Assembly (NCBI RefSeq): GCF_938028825.1
Contig: NZ_CALIZP010000051.1
Coordinates: 1-59,641, forward strand
DNA from: an uncultured Cardiobacterium sp.
Lineage (GTDB): Bacteria > Pseudomonadota > Gammaproteobacteria > Cardiobacteriales > Cardiobacteriaceae
DNA length: 59,641 nucleotides
Reading direction: 5' to 3'
The notes beneath the pieces were generated by a model. The model saw nothing but the letters and a program-made list of their open reading frames with translations, was not told the origin of the DNA and ran no database searches. The position numbers and the translations under genes are program-made. Positions 51,994 to 59,641 of this stretch are shown here, piece after piece; position 1 is the stretch's first letter; every line of letters begins with the position of its first letter.

Positions 51994-52620
51994 ATGCACA
52001 AACCCCTCATCACCGCCTGCGCGCTTGCCCTTGCTGCCTCTGCCCACACCGCCGCTAGCGCGCCACAAAGCGGCATTACCCCGCTTTCCGGCTATGCCCA
52101 CAGTGGAAACCACTGCTACGGCTTCACCGCCCCCGGCGGCTGGACAATGGACAACACCACCCTGGCCGCCGAAGGCATCCCCATGATCTTCCTGCCCGAA
52201 GGCAGCGCCTGGAAAAACGCGCCGATGGTCATGTACACCCGCACCAGAAACAACGACACCGCCGCCGACGCGCAGGCCATCATCAAGAAGCAGGTGGACG
52301 AAACCATCGCCATGTACCGGGATTCCGAACCCAAACAGACGGTTAGCGCCACCAAAGAAGCCGACATCACGGGCAGGGACGGCGCACACGGCGAACTGTG
52401 GCACTACACCGGCTACGCCGGCCCCGATGTCGAAGAAATGGCCGCCTACTTCCCCGGCAAAAACACCCTCGACTTCTTCGTGCTGCAACTGGGCAAAGGT
52501 GCCGACCACGCCGCCGGCAAAGCCGCGCTGCACGAACTCGCCGCGAGCTACCACGAACGCGAGCACTGCGAACCCTGCGACGAACAAACACACGGCGCCT
52601 GCCGCATCAAGGCGGAATAA
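51994..52620 (+). CDS. Exported protein of unknown function
   Basis: It encodes 208 residues with a signal peptide (MHKPLITACALALAASAHTAASA). The mature part has YGFTAPGGWTMDNTTLAAEGIPMIFLP, YTRTRNN and YPG-like AAYFPGKNTLDFFVLQLG, and ends in a Cys-rich EHCEPCDEQTHGACRIKAE. The segment 'GF..P..W..D......G....F.P.G..W' is seen in small periplasmic proteins of several gammaproteobacteria. Function not assigned. A GGCGGGCT hairpin follows the stop. Confidence 0.75.
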   Translation: MHKPLITACALALAASAHTAASAPQSGITPLSGYAHSGNHCYGFTAPGGWTMDNTTLAAEGIPMIFLPEGSAWKNAPMVMYTRTRNNDTAADAQAIIKKQVDETIAMYRDSEPKQTVSATKEADITGRDGAHGELWHYTGYAGPDVEEMAAYFPGKNTLDFFVLQLGKGADHAAGKAALHELAASYHEREHCEPCDEQTHGACRIKAE

Positions 52621-52660
52621 TTCCCGGAAAAGAATAACTTACGCAGGGCGGGCTTCTCAG
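52621..52660 (-). repeat. Dispersed intergenic repeat, copy 3 (inverted)
   Basis: On the minus strand AGCCCGCCCTGCG (52654-52642) followed by an AAGTTATTCTTTTCC tail, the same arrangement as at 5541 and 23891. The core also forms one arm of the hairpin at 52645-52667. Confidence 0.5.
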
Positions 52661-52667
52661 CCCGCCT
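52645..52667. terminator. Hairpin after the exported-protein gene
   Basis: GGGCGGGCT and AGCCCGCCT pair around TCTC, about 25 bases after the stop at 52620. No T-run follows on the plus strand. Confidence 0.5.
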
Positions 52668-52832
52668 CGGCATTATTACTGCGGCTGAAGCCCCACCTGA
52701 CGACAACTCAACGCTACTGCGCGCAACACATCGGCGGCAGGCAACCGTAACCGGGCAAACAAAAACACTCAGAACAACAAAAACAAATAGAGAACCTGAA
52801 TAAATGATGTAAATATCGTAAAAAAAAACACA

Positions 52833-52861
52833 TTGACGTGATATGACCTTGAGAGAATAAT
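52833..52861 (+). promoter_or_regulatory. Promoter at the head of the RTX locus
   Basis: TTGACG, a 17-base spacer and AATAAT, 29 bases before the ATG of the 40-residue frame. The preceding bases are an A-rich, low-GC stretch. It is the only clear promoter for the accessory/toxin genes. Confidence 0.65.
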
Positions 52862-52889
52862 CTAATAAACCAATCGCAAGGAGGCGTTC

Positions 52890-53011
52890 ATGCAACAGCC
52901 CACTGCCAACACCGCCCCTCACCTTCCGCTGCTGCGGAATCCCTACGCCATCCGGCAGCATCTCTACGTTTCCCCCGCCATCCCCTGCACCGGGAGGAAT
53001 CTGTCATGCTG
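52890..53011 (+). CDS. 40-residue leader peptide with strong ribosome site
   Basis: ATG 52890 is preceded by AAGGAGG (52878-52884), the best ribosome site in the window, at ideal distance. The peptide has 40 residues, Pro- and Leu-rich at its start (QPTANTAPHLPLLRNPYAIR), no helix. Its stop overlaps the start of the first accessory gene (ATG 53006), so the two are translationally coupled. It may be a regulatory leader or a small protein; I do not recognise it. Confidence 0.5.
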
Positions 53012-54000
53012 ACCCCCGCCGATATCTTCAAAGCACTGGCCCTGCTGGGTAATATCCTGTCTCTCGTCTATCTGGCCGTATTCCTGCTCTCCCTGCGGGC
53101 GGCATGGAAATTTGTCGGCAAAACGATGGTAGATCATAAACAGCGCCGTCTGCTACAAAGTGCCGCCTGCCTTGCTGTTACCGCACTCTTTATGATCTCT
53201 ATCGGTAAAGACTATATGGAGCGGCAAACCTATATCCGTAAGCAGCAAGCCAAACGGGATGAATTTCAGGCGCGCTACAACAAAGCCAAAGCCATTTTTG
53301 ATGAACGCTGCAAAACGGCAGGAGAAAAGATTTATCACACCGTGGAAGGCGTAGAGGGAATTACGCTGCTGAATGTGCCGCAGAAATATACAGATGCGTT
53401 AGGGCATGATCCAATGTGGGAGGGCGCAGGAATACCGCAATCAAGCACAGGAAAAAACTATATTAGTGAATTTTTATATTGGGAGGTCAGGAATAAAACT
53501 AATGAACTAAAGAGAACCCTAAGAGACGTTGATACTAGGCCTCAAGCAAGAGAAACTTTTATACGCATATTTAGATACGAGCCAAGATTAGAAAAAAATG
53601 ATGTTATTTATGATGGATATCGTTATGCAGATGTCAAACAACTCGATGGTTCTTATCTGCGTTATCAATATCCAAGTGCTAGTGAAAGAAAAGATAGGGA
53701 TACAATAATAACAACTCCCCTGAATAGAAAGCCTGCGCGCTATGCTGTAGAGTATTCCCCATTATTAATCCTGCTGATCGTCAATACTGGGTTGCGGGAT
53801 TGACCATTAATATTTATGATACCGAGACTGATACTTTAATGGCAAGCAAGACTTGGTATAGTATGTAACCTAGACAGGGAAATAGTAACCAGCGTGTCCC
53901 ATGGGCTTTTGCCAATATGTGTCCTCCATTTGAAGAAGATAGGAGGCATATTATTCGATTTTCTGTTGATCAAGTTGTTAAACCCAAGCAAGGAGACTAA
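53006..54000 (+). pseudogene. RTX-toxin accessory membrane protein, copy 1 (frameshift and stop)
   Basis: The first frame runs from ATG 53006 to a stop at 53803 (265 residues): two membrane helices (ALALLGNILSLVYLAVFLLSL, CLAVTALFMISIG), a coiled region and FDERCKTAGEKIYHTVEGVEG. Past the CCCC at 53757-53760 the coding sense moves to another frame, which reads DRQYWVAGLTINIYDTE and then hits TAA in place of a Glu codon. Beyond that stop the same frame continues through NQRVPWAFA to VDQVVKPKQGD, ending at 54000. Such C-termini (YW.AG, GQGN, PW, CP, KPKQ) are conserved in proteins encoded upstream of RTX lipase-like toxins. So this copy carries two lesions and is probably dead, unless the shift is programmed. 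Confidence 0.7.
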
Positions 54001-54002
54001 TC

Positions 54003-54062
54003 ATGTCCAACAATCAACCGCAAAATATTCCTTCTGCCGCTAAAATGCTGGAAATGGCCTAA
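54003..54062 (+). pseudogene. Remnant of an RTX toxin start, unit 1
   Basis: MSNNQPQNIPSAAKMLEMA and a stop, 19 residues. It aligns with the first 19 of the toxin fragment at 55100 (MPDEQLQNIPSAAEMLEMA). The rest of the gene is missing; about 40 bases later unit 2 starts. It shows that the first accessory gene once had its own toxin. Confidence 0.65.
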
Positions 54063-54101
54063 TAACAAGCCATCATACGATGAAATAGCCAAGATGTCAT
54101 T

Positions 54102-55096
54102 ATGCTAACTCCTGCCAATATCTTCAACGCACTGGCCCTGCTGGGCAATATCCTGTTCTACACATACTTATTCACGTTCCTGCTTTGTCTGCTTATCGCA
54201 TGGATAATCGTCGGCAAAGCGATGGAGAATCATCGATGGCGACGACGGCTGCAAAGCGTGGCCTGCCTTGCTGTTACCGCACTCTTTATGATCCCCATCG
54301 GCAAAGACTATATAGAGCGGCAAACCTATATCCGTAAACAGCAAGCCAAACGGGATGAATTTCAGGCGCGCTACAACAAAGCCAAAGCCATTTTTGATGA
54401 ACGCTGCAAAACGGCAGGAGAAAAGATTTATCACACCGTGGAAGGCGTAGAGGGAATTACGCTCCTGAATGTACCACAGGAATATACACATGCATTAATT
54501 GATGATCCAATGTGGGAAGGGGCCGCATTACCTTATTCTGGTGGGGGTAATAATTATATAAGAAATTTCTTAGATTGGGAACTAAGAAGTAAGTCTAATA
54601 CTCCTCAACGTTCTCTAAGAGATGTTGATCCCAGCCCAAGAAATAAAGAAACGTTTAAACGCATATTTGGGTATGAAAAAAAGTTAGAAATTGATGATAG
54701 AGTTTATGATGGATACAGTTATACTGATGTCAGACAACCGGATGGTTCTTATTTACGTTATCAATATCCAAGTGCTAGTGAAAGAAAAGATAGGGATACA
54801 ATAATAACAACTCCCCTGGATAGAAAGCCTGCGCGCTATGCCGTAGAGTATTCCCCATTATTAATCCTGCTGATCGTCAATACTGGGTTGCAGGATTAAC
54901 TATCAATATTTACGATAATGAGACTGATACTTTAATGGCAAGTAAGACTTGGTATAGTATGGAGCCTGGGCAAGGAAATAGAAACCAGCGGGTGCCTTGG
55001 GCATTTGCTAATGTTTGTCCTAGTTCTAATCAAAATCAACGTGATGTTATTCGCTTTTTCGTTGATCAAGTTGTTAAACCCAAGCAAGGAGACTAA
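54102..55096 (+). pseudogene. RTX-toxin accessory membrane protein, copy 2 (frameshift)
   Basis: A second copy of the gene at 53006, open to 54899 (265 residues). The N-terminal helices have diverged (FLLCLLIAWIIVG), the middle is identical in places (RDEFQARYNKAKAIFDERCKTAGEKIYHTVEGVEG) and the last 40 codons match closely, pointing to gene conversion. The reading frame is again lost at CCCC (54853-54856). After it, the other frame runs on through INPADRQYWVAGLTINIYDN, YSMEPGQGNRNQRVPWAFA and VDQVVKPKQGD with no stop until TAA 55094-55096. One extra base would restore a protein of about 345 residues. The toxin fragment starts three bases later. Confidence 0.72.
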
Positions 55097-55099
55097 GCC

Positions 55100-55687
55100 A
55101 TGCCTGATGAACAATTGCAAAACATTCCTTCTGCAGCTGAAATGTTAGAAATGGCAAAGCTACAAATCGTAGCAGAAAATTTTTTAGAAGGAAAGCTTGA
55201 AGATAATGAAAATAGGGTTCCCTCTCCTAGGAAGTCCTATGAGAAAGACGACATAAGAATAAATAAGGACTTACTGACATATGGAAATAATTACACAAGT
55301 AAGTTAACTGAAATTCAAGCTGAAAAATTCCTAAATAACTGGGAAGTCATTTCCTATATGCCAATCACCGATACCGGTTTTTCCGGCACCCTGTTTAGGG
55401 TAAAGCAGCCTATCGAGGATAATAAAGGTAACGTGATTGTTGAAAAAGACCAGTTGGTCATGTCTTTCCACAGTACTGAATTTATTGATGATAGTACGCG
55501 TGACAACCAGGCAACCAATACGCTGGAAATTGCTGAAAAAGGTTGGGCATTTGGTCAAATTGATGATATGGAACGCTGGTATCAGTCTTTGCGTGAAAAT
55601 AAGGTTATTGGTGATGGCGAGAAAATCAGCCTGACCGGATACAGCCTGGGAGGGCGTTTGGCAACAGTTTTTGACACCCTGTATTGA
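55100..55687 (+). CDS. N-terminal fragment of a lipase-type RTX toxin
   Basis: It encodes 195 residues from ATG 55100 (AAGGAG upstream). NWEVISYMPITDTGFSGTLF, QLVMSFHSTEF, ATNTLEIAEKGWAFGQIDDMERWY and LTGYSLGGRLATVF form the start of the class 3 lipase-like domain found at the N-terminus of large calcium-binding RTX exoproteins. Translation ends at TGA directly after the nucleophile motif GYSLGG, where the full proteins continue for a thousand residues or more. Catalytic Asp and His are missing, so it should be inactive. It is either a truncated toxin or a silent module. Confidence 0.75.
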   Translation: MPDEQLQNIPSAAEMLEMAKLQIVAENFLEGKLEDNENRVPSPRKSYEKDDIRINKDLLTYGNNYTSKLTEIQAEKFLNNWEVISYMPITDTGFSGTLFRVKQPIEDNKGNVIVEKDQLVMSFHSTEFIDDSTRDNQATNTLEIAEKGWAFGQIDDMERWYQSLRENKVIGDGEKISLTGYSLGGRLATVFDTLY

Positions 55688-55721
55688 GATAGATATGGAT
55701 TAAATTAATTGGGAGAGGTTG

Positions 55722-56702
55722 TTGAAAACAAGAAATCAGATCGCTTTAAATTGGTTGGATAATGAAGGGCTTTATAAGGAAAGTCTGTTAATATATTTAG
55801 CCATAATATGCTTTTGGATAGTATTGGGATACTATACCTTAGGCTTTGAAATATCAATTTATAGCTTGCAACAAAACTTGCTGCTGAATTTTTTCTATTT
55901 CCTTCTTCTGTGTGCAGCAGTTTTATTAACCCCTTTTTGGTATTCTCTATTTTTCATTAATGCTGCAACAAATAAAAAGCTGAAAAATAAAATTCTTTTG
56001 GCAGTATGTCAAATAGAAAATAAAGAATTGGCAATGAGTGTTAAGGAATACCTAATAAATAAAGGTGAATTGCTACGTAGAAAGTATCAAAAAATAGCAC
56101 TGTATTTTCTTGGTTGTTATTTTTTATTTGAGATATTTTATATCAGCGCTTGGGTAAAAAATTTTCAACTCATATGGGAACCCTCCCTGGTTAAGAGCAT
56201 TGTTGCCTGGATGATTGATAACACCTCTTTGTCTTCTGAAAAAACTAGAAGCATAAAATTATTCTCAATATCTTTAAACAGGACGGTAGTTAGTGGGTTG
56301 GTTACAGAAAGAGAGTTTTTATTCTCAAAGGCAGGAGATTCTGTGTTATTATTTAATTTTTTTAGAACATTATTTTTTGTTCCCATGCTGGCTTCATTCT
56401 CCATATTATTATGGGATTTTTTTGACGCAGCAGGGTTGGAAGCGTTGAAACTATACAATGCTAATTCAGTTAAAGCACTTTTATGGTCTCTAACTGCCAC
56501 CTTGGTAATGTCGTTTGTACTGATAGGTGGTTTACTTTCCTTGGTTAATAGTATTGACTTTAAATTAAACATGGTATATAAGGGGGCGTGGCCATATGAA
56601 CTTTGGGTTAATTTGGGTTTTGTTTCTATAATTGTAGGCGTAAAATTTATTATCAGTTGGCTTTTTTATTTTAAAAAAGCCTTAAGCAAAAGGAGTAAGT
56701 GA
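55722..56702 (+). CDS. Six-helix membrane protein, third accessory gene of the RTX locus
   Basis: About 326 residues, starting at one of two TTG codons (55719 or 55722); GGGAG at 55711-55715 favours 55722. Hydrophobic segments lie near LLIYLAIICFWIVLGYY, NLLLNFFYFLLLCAAVLL, IALYFLGCYFLFEIFYI, FFVPMLASFSILLWDFF, LLWSLTATLVMSFVLIGGLL and FVSIIVGVKFIISWLFYF. The gene is very AT-rich. It is unrelated to the two accessory copies before it but occupies the same position, directly upstream of a toxin gene, whose start overlaps its stop. I do not recognise the family; protection against or export of the toxin is inference. Confidence 0.65.
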   Translation: MKTRNQIALNWLDNEGLYKESLLIYLAIICFWIVLGYYTLGFEISIYSLQQNLLLNFFYFLLLCAAVLLTPFWYSLFFINAATNKKLKNKILLAVCQIENKELAMSVKEYLINKGELLRRKYQKIALYFLGCYFLFEIFYISAWVKNFQLIWEPSLVKSIVAWMIDNTSLSSEKTRSIKLFSISLNRTVVSGLVTEREFLFSKAGDSVLLFNFFRTLFFVPMLASFSILLWDFFDAAGLEALKLYNANSVKALLWSLTATLVMSFVLIGGLLSLVNSIDFKLNMVYKGAWPYELWVNLGFVSIIVGVKFIISWLFYFKKALSKRSK

Positions 56703-56938
56703 TGAGTAATCAAAACAATAGTTTGACAGATTACATTGTTGAAACCGTGTTTGAAGCCGTGCGAGATAACACAATATGTGATGTAAGAAATAATGCAGCG
56801 ACATTTGCATTCAGCAATGTTACCCGTCTGGGCGCGGTTCTTATTGGTGAAATAATACTTGATTATCATAAACCAGATCTTAAGTCAATTAAAGATCTTA
56901 AGCCTGGTTTTGAAAAGGTTATAGTCACTGCTGTATAA
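56702..56938 (+). CDS. Small protein or detached start of the RTX toxin
   Basis: It encodes 78 residues from ATG 56702 with AAAGGAG six bases before. Sequence features: SLTDYIVETVFEAVRDNTICDVRNN and GAVLIGEIILDYHKP. It ends at TAA 56936-56938. The large RTX frame starts at 56951 in the same frame, with no ribosome site of its own worth the name. So this may be the true N-terminus of the toxin cut off by one stop codon, or a separate small protein. Overlaps the membrane-protein stop. Confidence 0.6.
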   Translation: MSNQNNSLTDYIVETVFEAVRDNTICDVRNNAATFAFSNVTRLGAVLIGEIILDYHKPDLKSIKDLKPGFEKVIVTAV

Positions 56939-56950
56939 AGACGCAGTAGT

Positions 56951-59641
56951 ATGGAGATGTTGGCGGTCCTAGATGATTATGTAGAGAATAGTTCATATAA
57001 AGGAAAGAATTCAGTTTTGGAACGCCTTCGCTCCGTTTTAAATCAAAATATCAAGAATGCTAACAATAATTTGGAAGCCCTTCTCAAGAAAATAGGAATT
57101 GATTTTGATGCAAATAAAAAATCTTTATCTGCTGTTTTCAACAAATTAGTTGGTCCGAATTTTGAGAGTTTGTTGTATTCCAAATTAGATAAACTCTTCA
57201 ATTATGGTGGCTATCTAAAGGCAATGTTAACAAAATTTGATCCTAATAATGCTGAGGATTACGGTGCCGCCTGGAATTCTGCAATAGTAACGCCACTTGA
57301 AGGTAATTTTATCTCTGGTAAATCAGTCGGAATATTAGAGAAAATAAAGAGATTTCCTTTTCTGTCGGCAAAAAACCTGCTTGGAATAACAGCAAGAGGA
57401 GTTTTTGCAGGAATTGCTACAGATTTATACTTTAAAGCGGTTTATAATTCTGCAGAATGGGTTTTTGATAAATTAGGTTTATATGATGCGGAATGGTATA
57501 TTAATACAATAGATTCTATAACCCCATTTTTATTTAATGATTTGTCTCAAAATAAGTTAGACAATGTAATAAAGATAACGCATCTTATCTCAAAGGGCTT
57601 CCGAGATGGCGGAGGAGAGGTTTTGCCTTTTGAAGATATAGGTACACTATTCGGTGATGAGGATTATAAGGATATGGATTATGAAAAAACGGTACGAATT
57701 TTTGGAGAGATTTATAAACTGATTACAAACTTGCCTCTTCCGCAAGGGGCAATAAATGATGAGGCTTCGCTGTCTCAGTTTTTAGATACAGCCGAGATTC
57801 ACAAACTTTTCTTTTTTAAAGAAGGGCGGAAATTGATACCTACAGAATCCTCGGAATTTTTAGTAACTTATGCAAAAGGACAGAATAATTTAGGAATAGC
57901 CACCCGTTATGCTCTAAAGCACAAGATGGATTTTATTCTTGTAGATAAAGATATATATACGCAAGAAAGGCTAAAAGATGAATATCAGGAATTGATAATA
58001 TTTGATCCCAGTAATCAAGAAACTTATTATGGAATGACTAATGAGTATTTGCACTATAGTGCTGAGATGTTAGGAAAAGAAAATATATTTACTGATGAAG
58101 AATACACTGTTATTTATAAGGATCTAGCATCAGGAAAAAATAATATACGCATTGGTAAACGAGATATACCGGTGGTAAGTGCGATTGTCGGCGTGGTAGG
58201 AGGAATTATTTCTTGGATTGCTTCGGCTATTGCCGGAATAGGAAAAAGAGAAGCCAAAAGAGTTATCTTCGGCACAAATGATGCAGACAGCCAAGAATCT
58301 TTACAAGGCGGTAATTTGAGCGGTGATTACATTTTTGGCGGTGGCGGAGAAGATATCCTTGATGGCAAAGAAGGTGATGACTACCTGGAAGGTGGCAAAG
58401 ACTTTGACACCTATATCATCCAAGGTAAAGATACAGTATTGGATGTCGACGGCCAGGGTCGGCTGATATTTGACAATGAAAAAGGCGAAAGCCCGACTTT
58501 GTTTTCGAATAGCACAGACAATGCCTTTGCCTCTGACGGATTATGGTTCAGTGTAAATAAAAAAGGAGATGCGGATAACAAGTTTGTTGCCCGGCAGGAT
58601 AATGATGACCTGATCATTACCCAAAGCGGCAGCGGGCATAAAGCAACAATCAAGAATTATTTCAAGCAGGTCGGAAAGGTCGAAGGGCATCCGCTCGGTA
58701 TTGAGCTGAAGCAGAGTGACGTGGACAAGACTTCTCCGGGAGCGCCCAAGATCTTTGATTTCAGTGCCTTTAAGGAGCAGGAGCATACTTACGGCTTCAA
58801 GTCTTCCGACAATGTCGAAATCAGGGGAACGGTTTTGCGTGACAGCATAGATGCCGGACCGTTGAAGGCGGATAAGGATACGGGTTTTGCCTTGGTAGCA
58901 CGCACCGGCGCGGGCAACGACCTTGTTTTCGGCAGTTTTGAGCGCGACTGGATCCATGGCGGCGATGATGCCGATATTCTGAACGGCAGCCGCTTCATTC
59001 TGCCGGACAACGACAGGCGCAGCGACGATGATAAGAAGGAGGACAGGGATGAAATCATCGGCGGCGGTGGCGGGGACTTCATCAACGGCATGGCAGGTGA
59101 TGATGTGCTCTATGCCGACAAGCAGGAAAGCCATTTGGAGAAGGGCAATGTCGTTATCACGGAGCAGGGTGACTGGGGTGCTCGGCGGCGAAGGAAACGA
59201 TCAGCTTTTCGGCAGCGTCAATCAGGATTTCCTGCAAGGCGGCGAAGGCAGCGACACGGTCATCGGCGGTGCCGGCAACGATATTATTCTCGGCGACGGT
59301 GTGATGCGCGCCGATGTGCAAATGAAGCGGAAGTTTCATCCGTTGCCTTTCGATGCTGCCGTGAAATACACGCCTTCTTACGGTCCCGGCGGGGTAACCA
59401 TCATCACGCCGGAGATACTCTCGGAGCAGGCCAAAAACTATCCTGCGCTGGATCACACTTTTGATGGCAAATCGTGGGAGACGGTCGGCAACCAGAATAC
59501 CGCCAATCTGCCCCCGGAGCTTGTCGGCTGGAGCATCAAGATTTTGCGTGACGAAGGGGATTACGCGATCAACGCCCCGTTCGGGTATAAAGACAAGGAA
59601 GAGCACCGCGCCGCAAGCGGTGGCGCGCAGGATTTCCTCTA
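56951..59641 (+). CDS. RTX calcium-binding exoprotein (frameshifted, 3' end outside window)
   Basis: The frame from ATG 56951 reads 740 sensible residues. A helical, AT-rich N-terminal region runs to about residue 400. It is followed by a hydrophobic hairpin-like stretch (VVSAIVGVVGGIISWIASAIAGIG) and then glycine-rich calcium-binding nonapeptides (GGGGEDILDGKEGDDYLEGG, GGDDADILNG, GGGGGDFINGMAGDDVL). At GGGG (59175-59178) one base too many shifts it out of frame: the continuing sense, VLGGEGNDQLFGS, GGEGSDTVIGGAGNDIILGDG, lies one frame on and is open to the window edge. The uncorrected frame stops at 59464. RTX proteins leave the cell by type I secretion; the signal should lie outside the window. 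GC rises abruptly from about 58.2 kb on. Confidence 0.75.

Noticed and set aside
53757..53760. Phase-variable homopolymer tract as established fact
   Set aside because: Four Cs are too short for efficient slipped-strand switching; sequencing error, old mutation or programmed shift are equally possible, so it is reported only as a question.

Overview
The window is a chromosomal segment of a GC-rich gammaproteobacterium. The best fit is an oral or upper-airway member of the Cardiobacteriaceae, Cardiobacterium-like. That is inference from the gene repertoire: single-chain PurL, PutA/PutP, a UvrD of E. coli length, and an elongator tRNA-Met almost identical to that of E. coli. Neisseria-flavoured material is mixed in: one perfect 12-base Neisseria-type uptake sequence in tex, a miniature element whose core matches the Correia repeat, and a TbpB/Slam-type lipoprotein. 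Uptake sequences are far too sparse for the genome to be a Neisseria.

Layout. 1-5.5 kb: the 3' end of tex, an atypically AT-rich Fic gene, a LysR regulator with a membrane protein, an SDR dehydrogenase, a decayed DUF2798 gene and a CAP-domain protein. 5.6-15.7 kb: a long minus-strand run with an orphan histidine-racemase (CntK-like) gene, small exported proteins, a YgjP-type metalloprotease, a metallophosphatase, a DsbC-like protein, and marR-topA-dprA-LysM lipoprotein. 15.8-23.8 kb: plus-strand housekeeping genes def-fmt-rsmB, pflA with a lipoprotein, and purL. 24-28.5 kb: a DUF4178 protein with a small partner, an exported agarase-like hydrolase and dapE. 28.6-33.3 kb: a polar amino-acid ABC importer with three tandem binding-protein genes, one spacer of which is occupied by a Correia-like element. 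33.4-39.2 kb: two small exported proteins, then a tightly packed SWIM / DUF5691 / DUF4291 / MoxR-ATPase operon. 39.2-46.4 kb: a Slam-type lipoprotein, a MerR regulator divergent from a hydrolase/EthD pair, a DUF882 protein, tRNA-Met, uvrD, an AraC/Rob-like regulator and MipA. 46.4-51.7 kb: putP-putA. 52.8 kb to the end: an AT-rich, mosaic RTX-toxin locus.

The RTX locus is the most unusual part. It holds two tandem copies of a membrane-anchored accessory gene, each frameshifted at the same CCCC site. Each copy is followed by the 5' end of a lipase-type RTX toxin: a 19-residue remnant in the first unit and a 195-residue piece in the second. A third unit then has an unrelated six-helix membrane protein and a full RTX protein with a different N-terminal region. 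GC content rises sharply where that N-terminal region joins the calcium-binding repeats. It reads as a toxin array that changes its N-terminal module by recombination, with inactive modules left upstream.

Other points worth following are the triplicated binding proteins, which carry Glu, Asp and Asn at the predicted ligand side-chain position; the SWIM/MoxR operon that lacks its usual VWA and DUF5682 partners; the histidine-racemase homologue without metallophore genes; and a previously unnamed intergenic repeat in three places.
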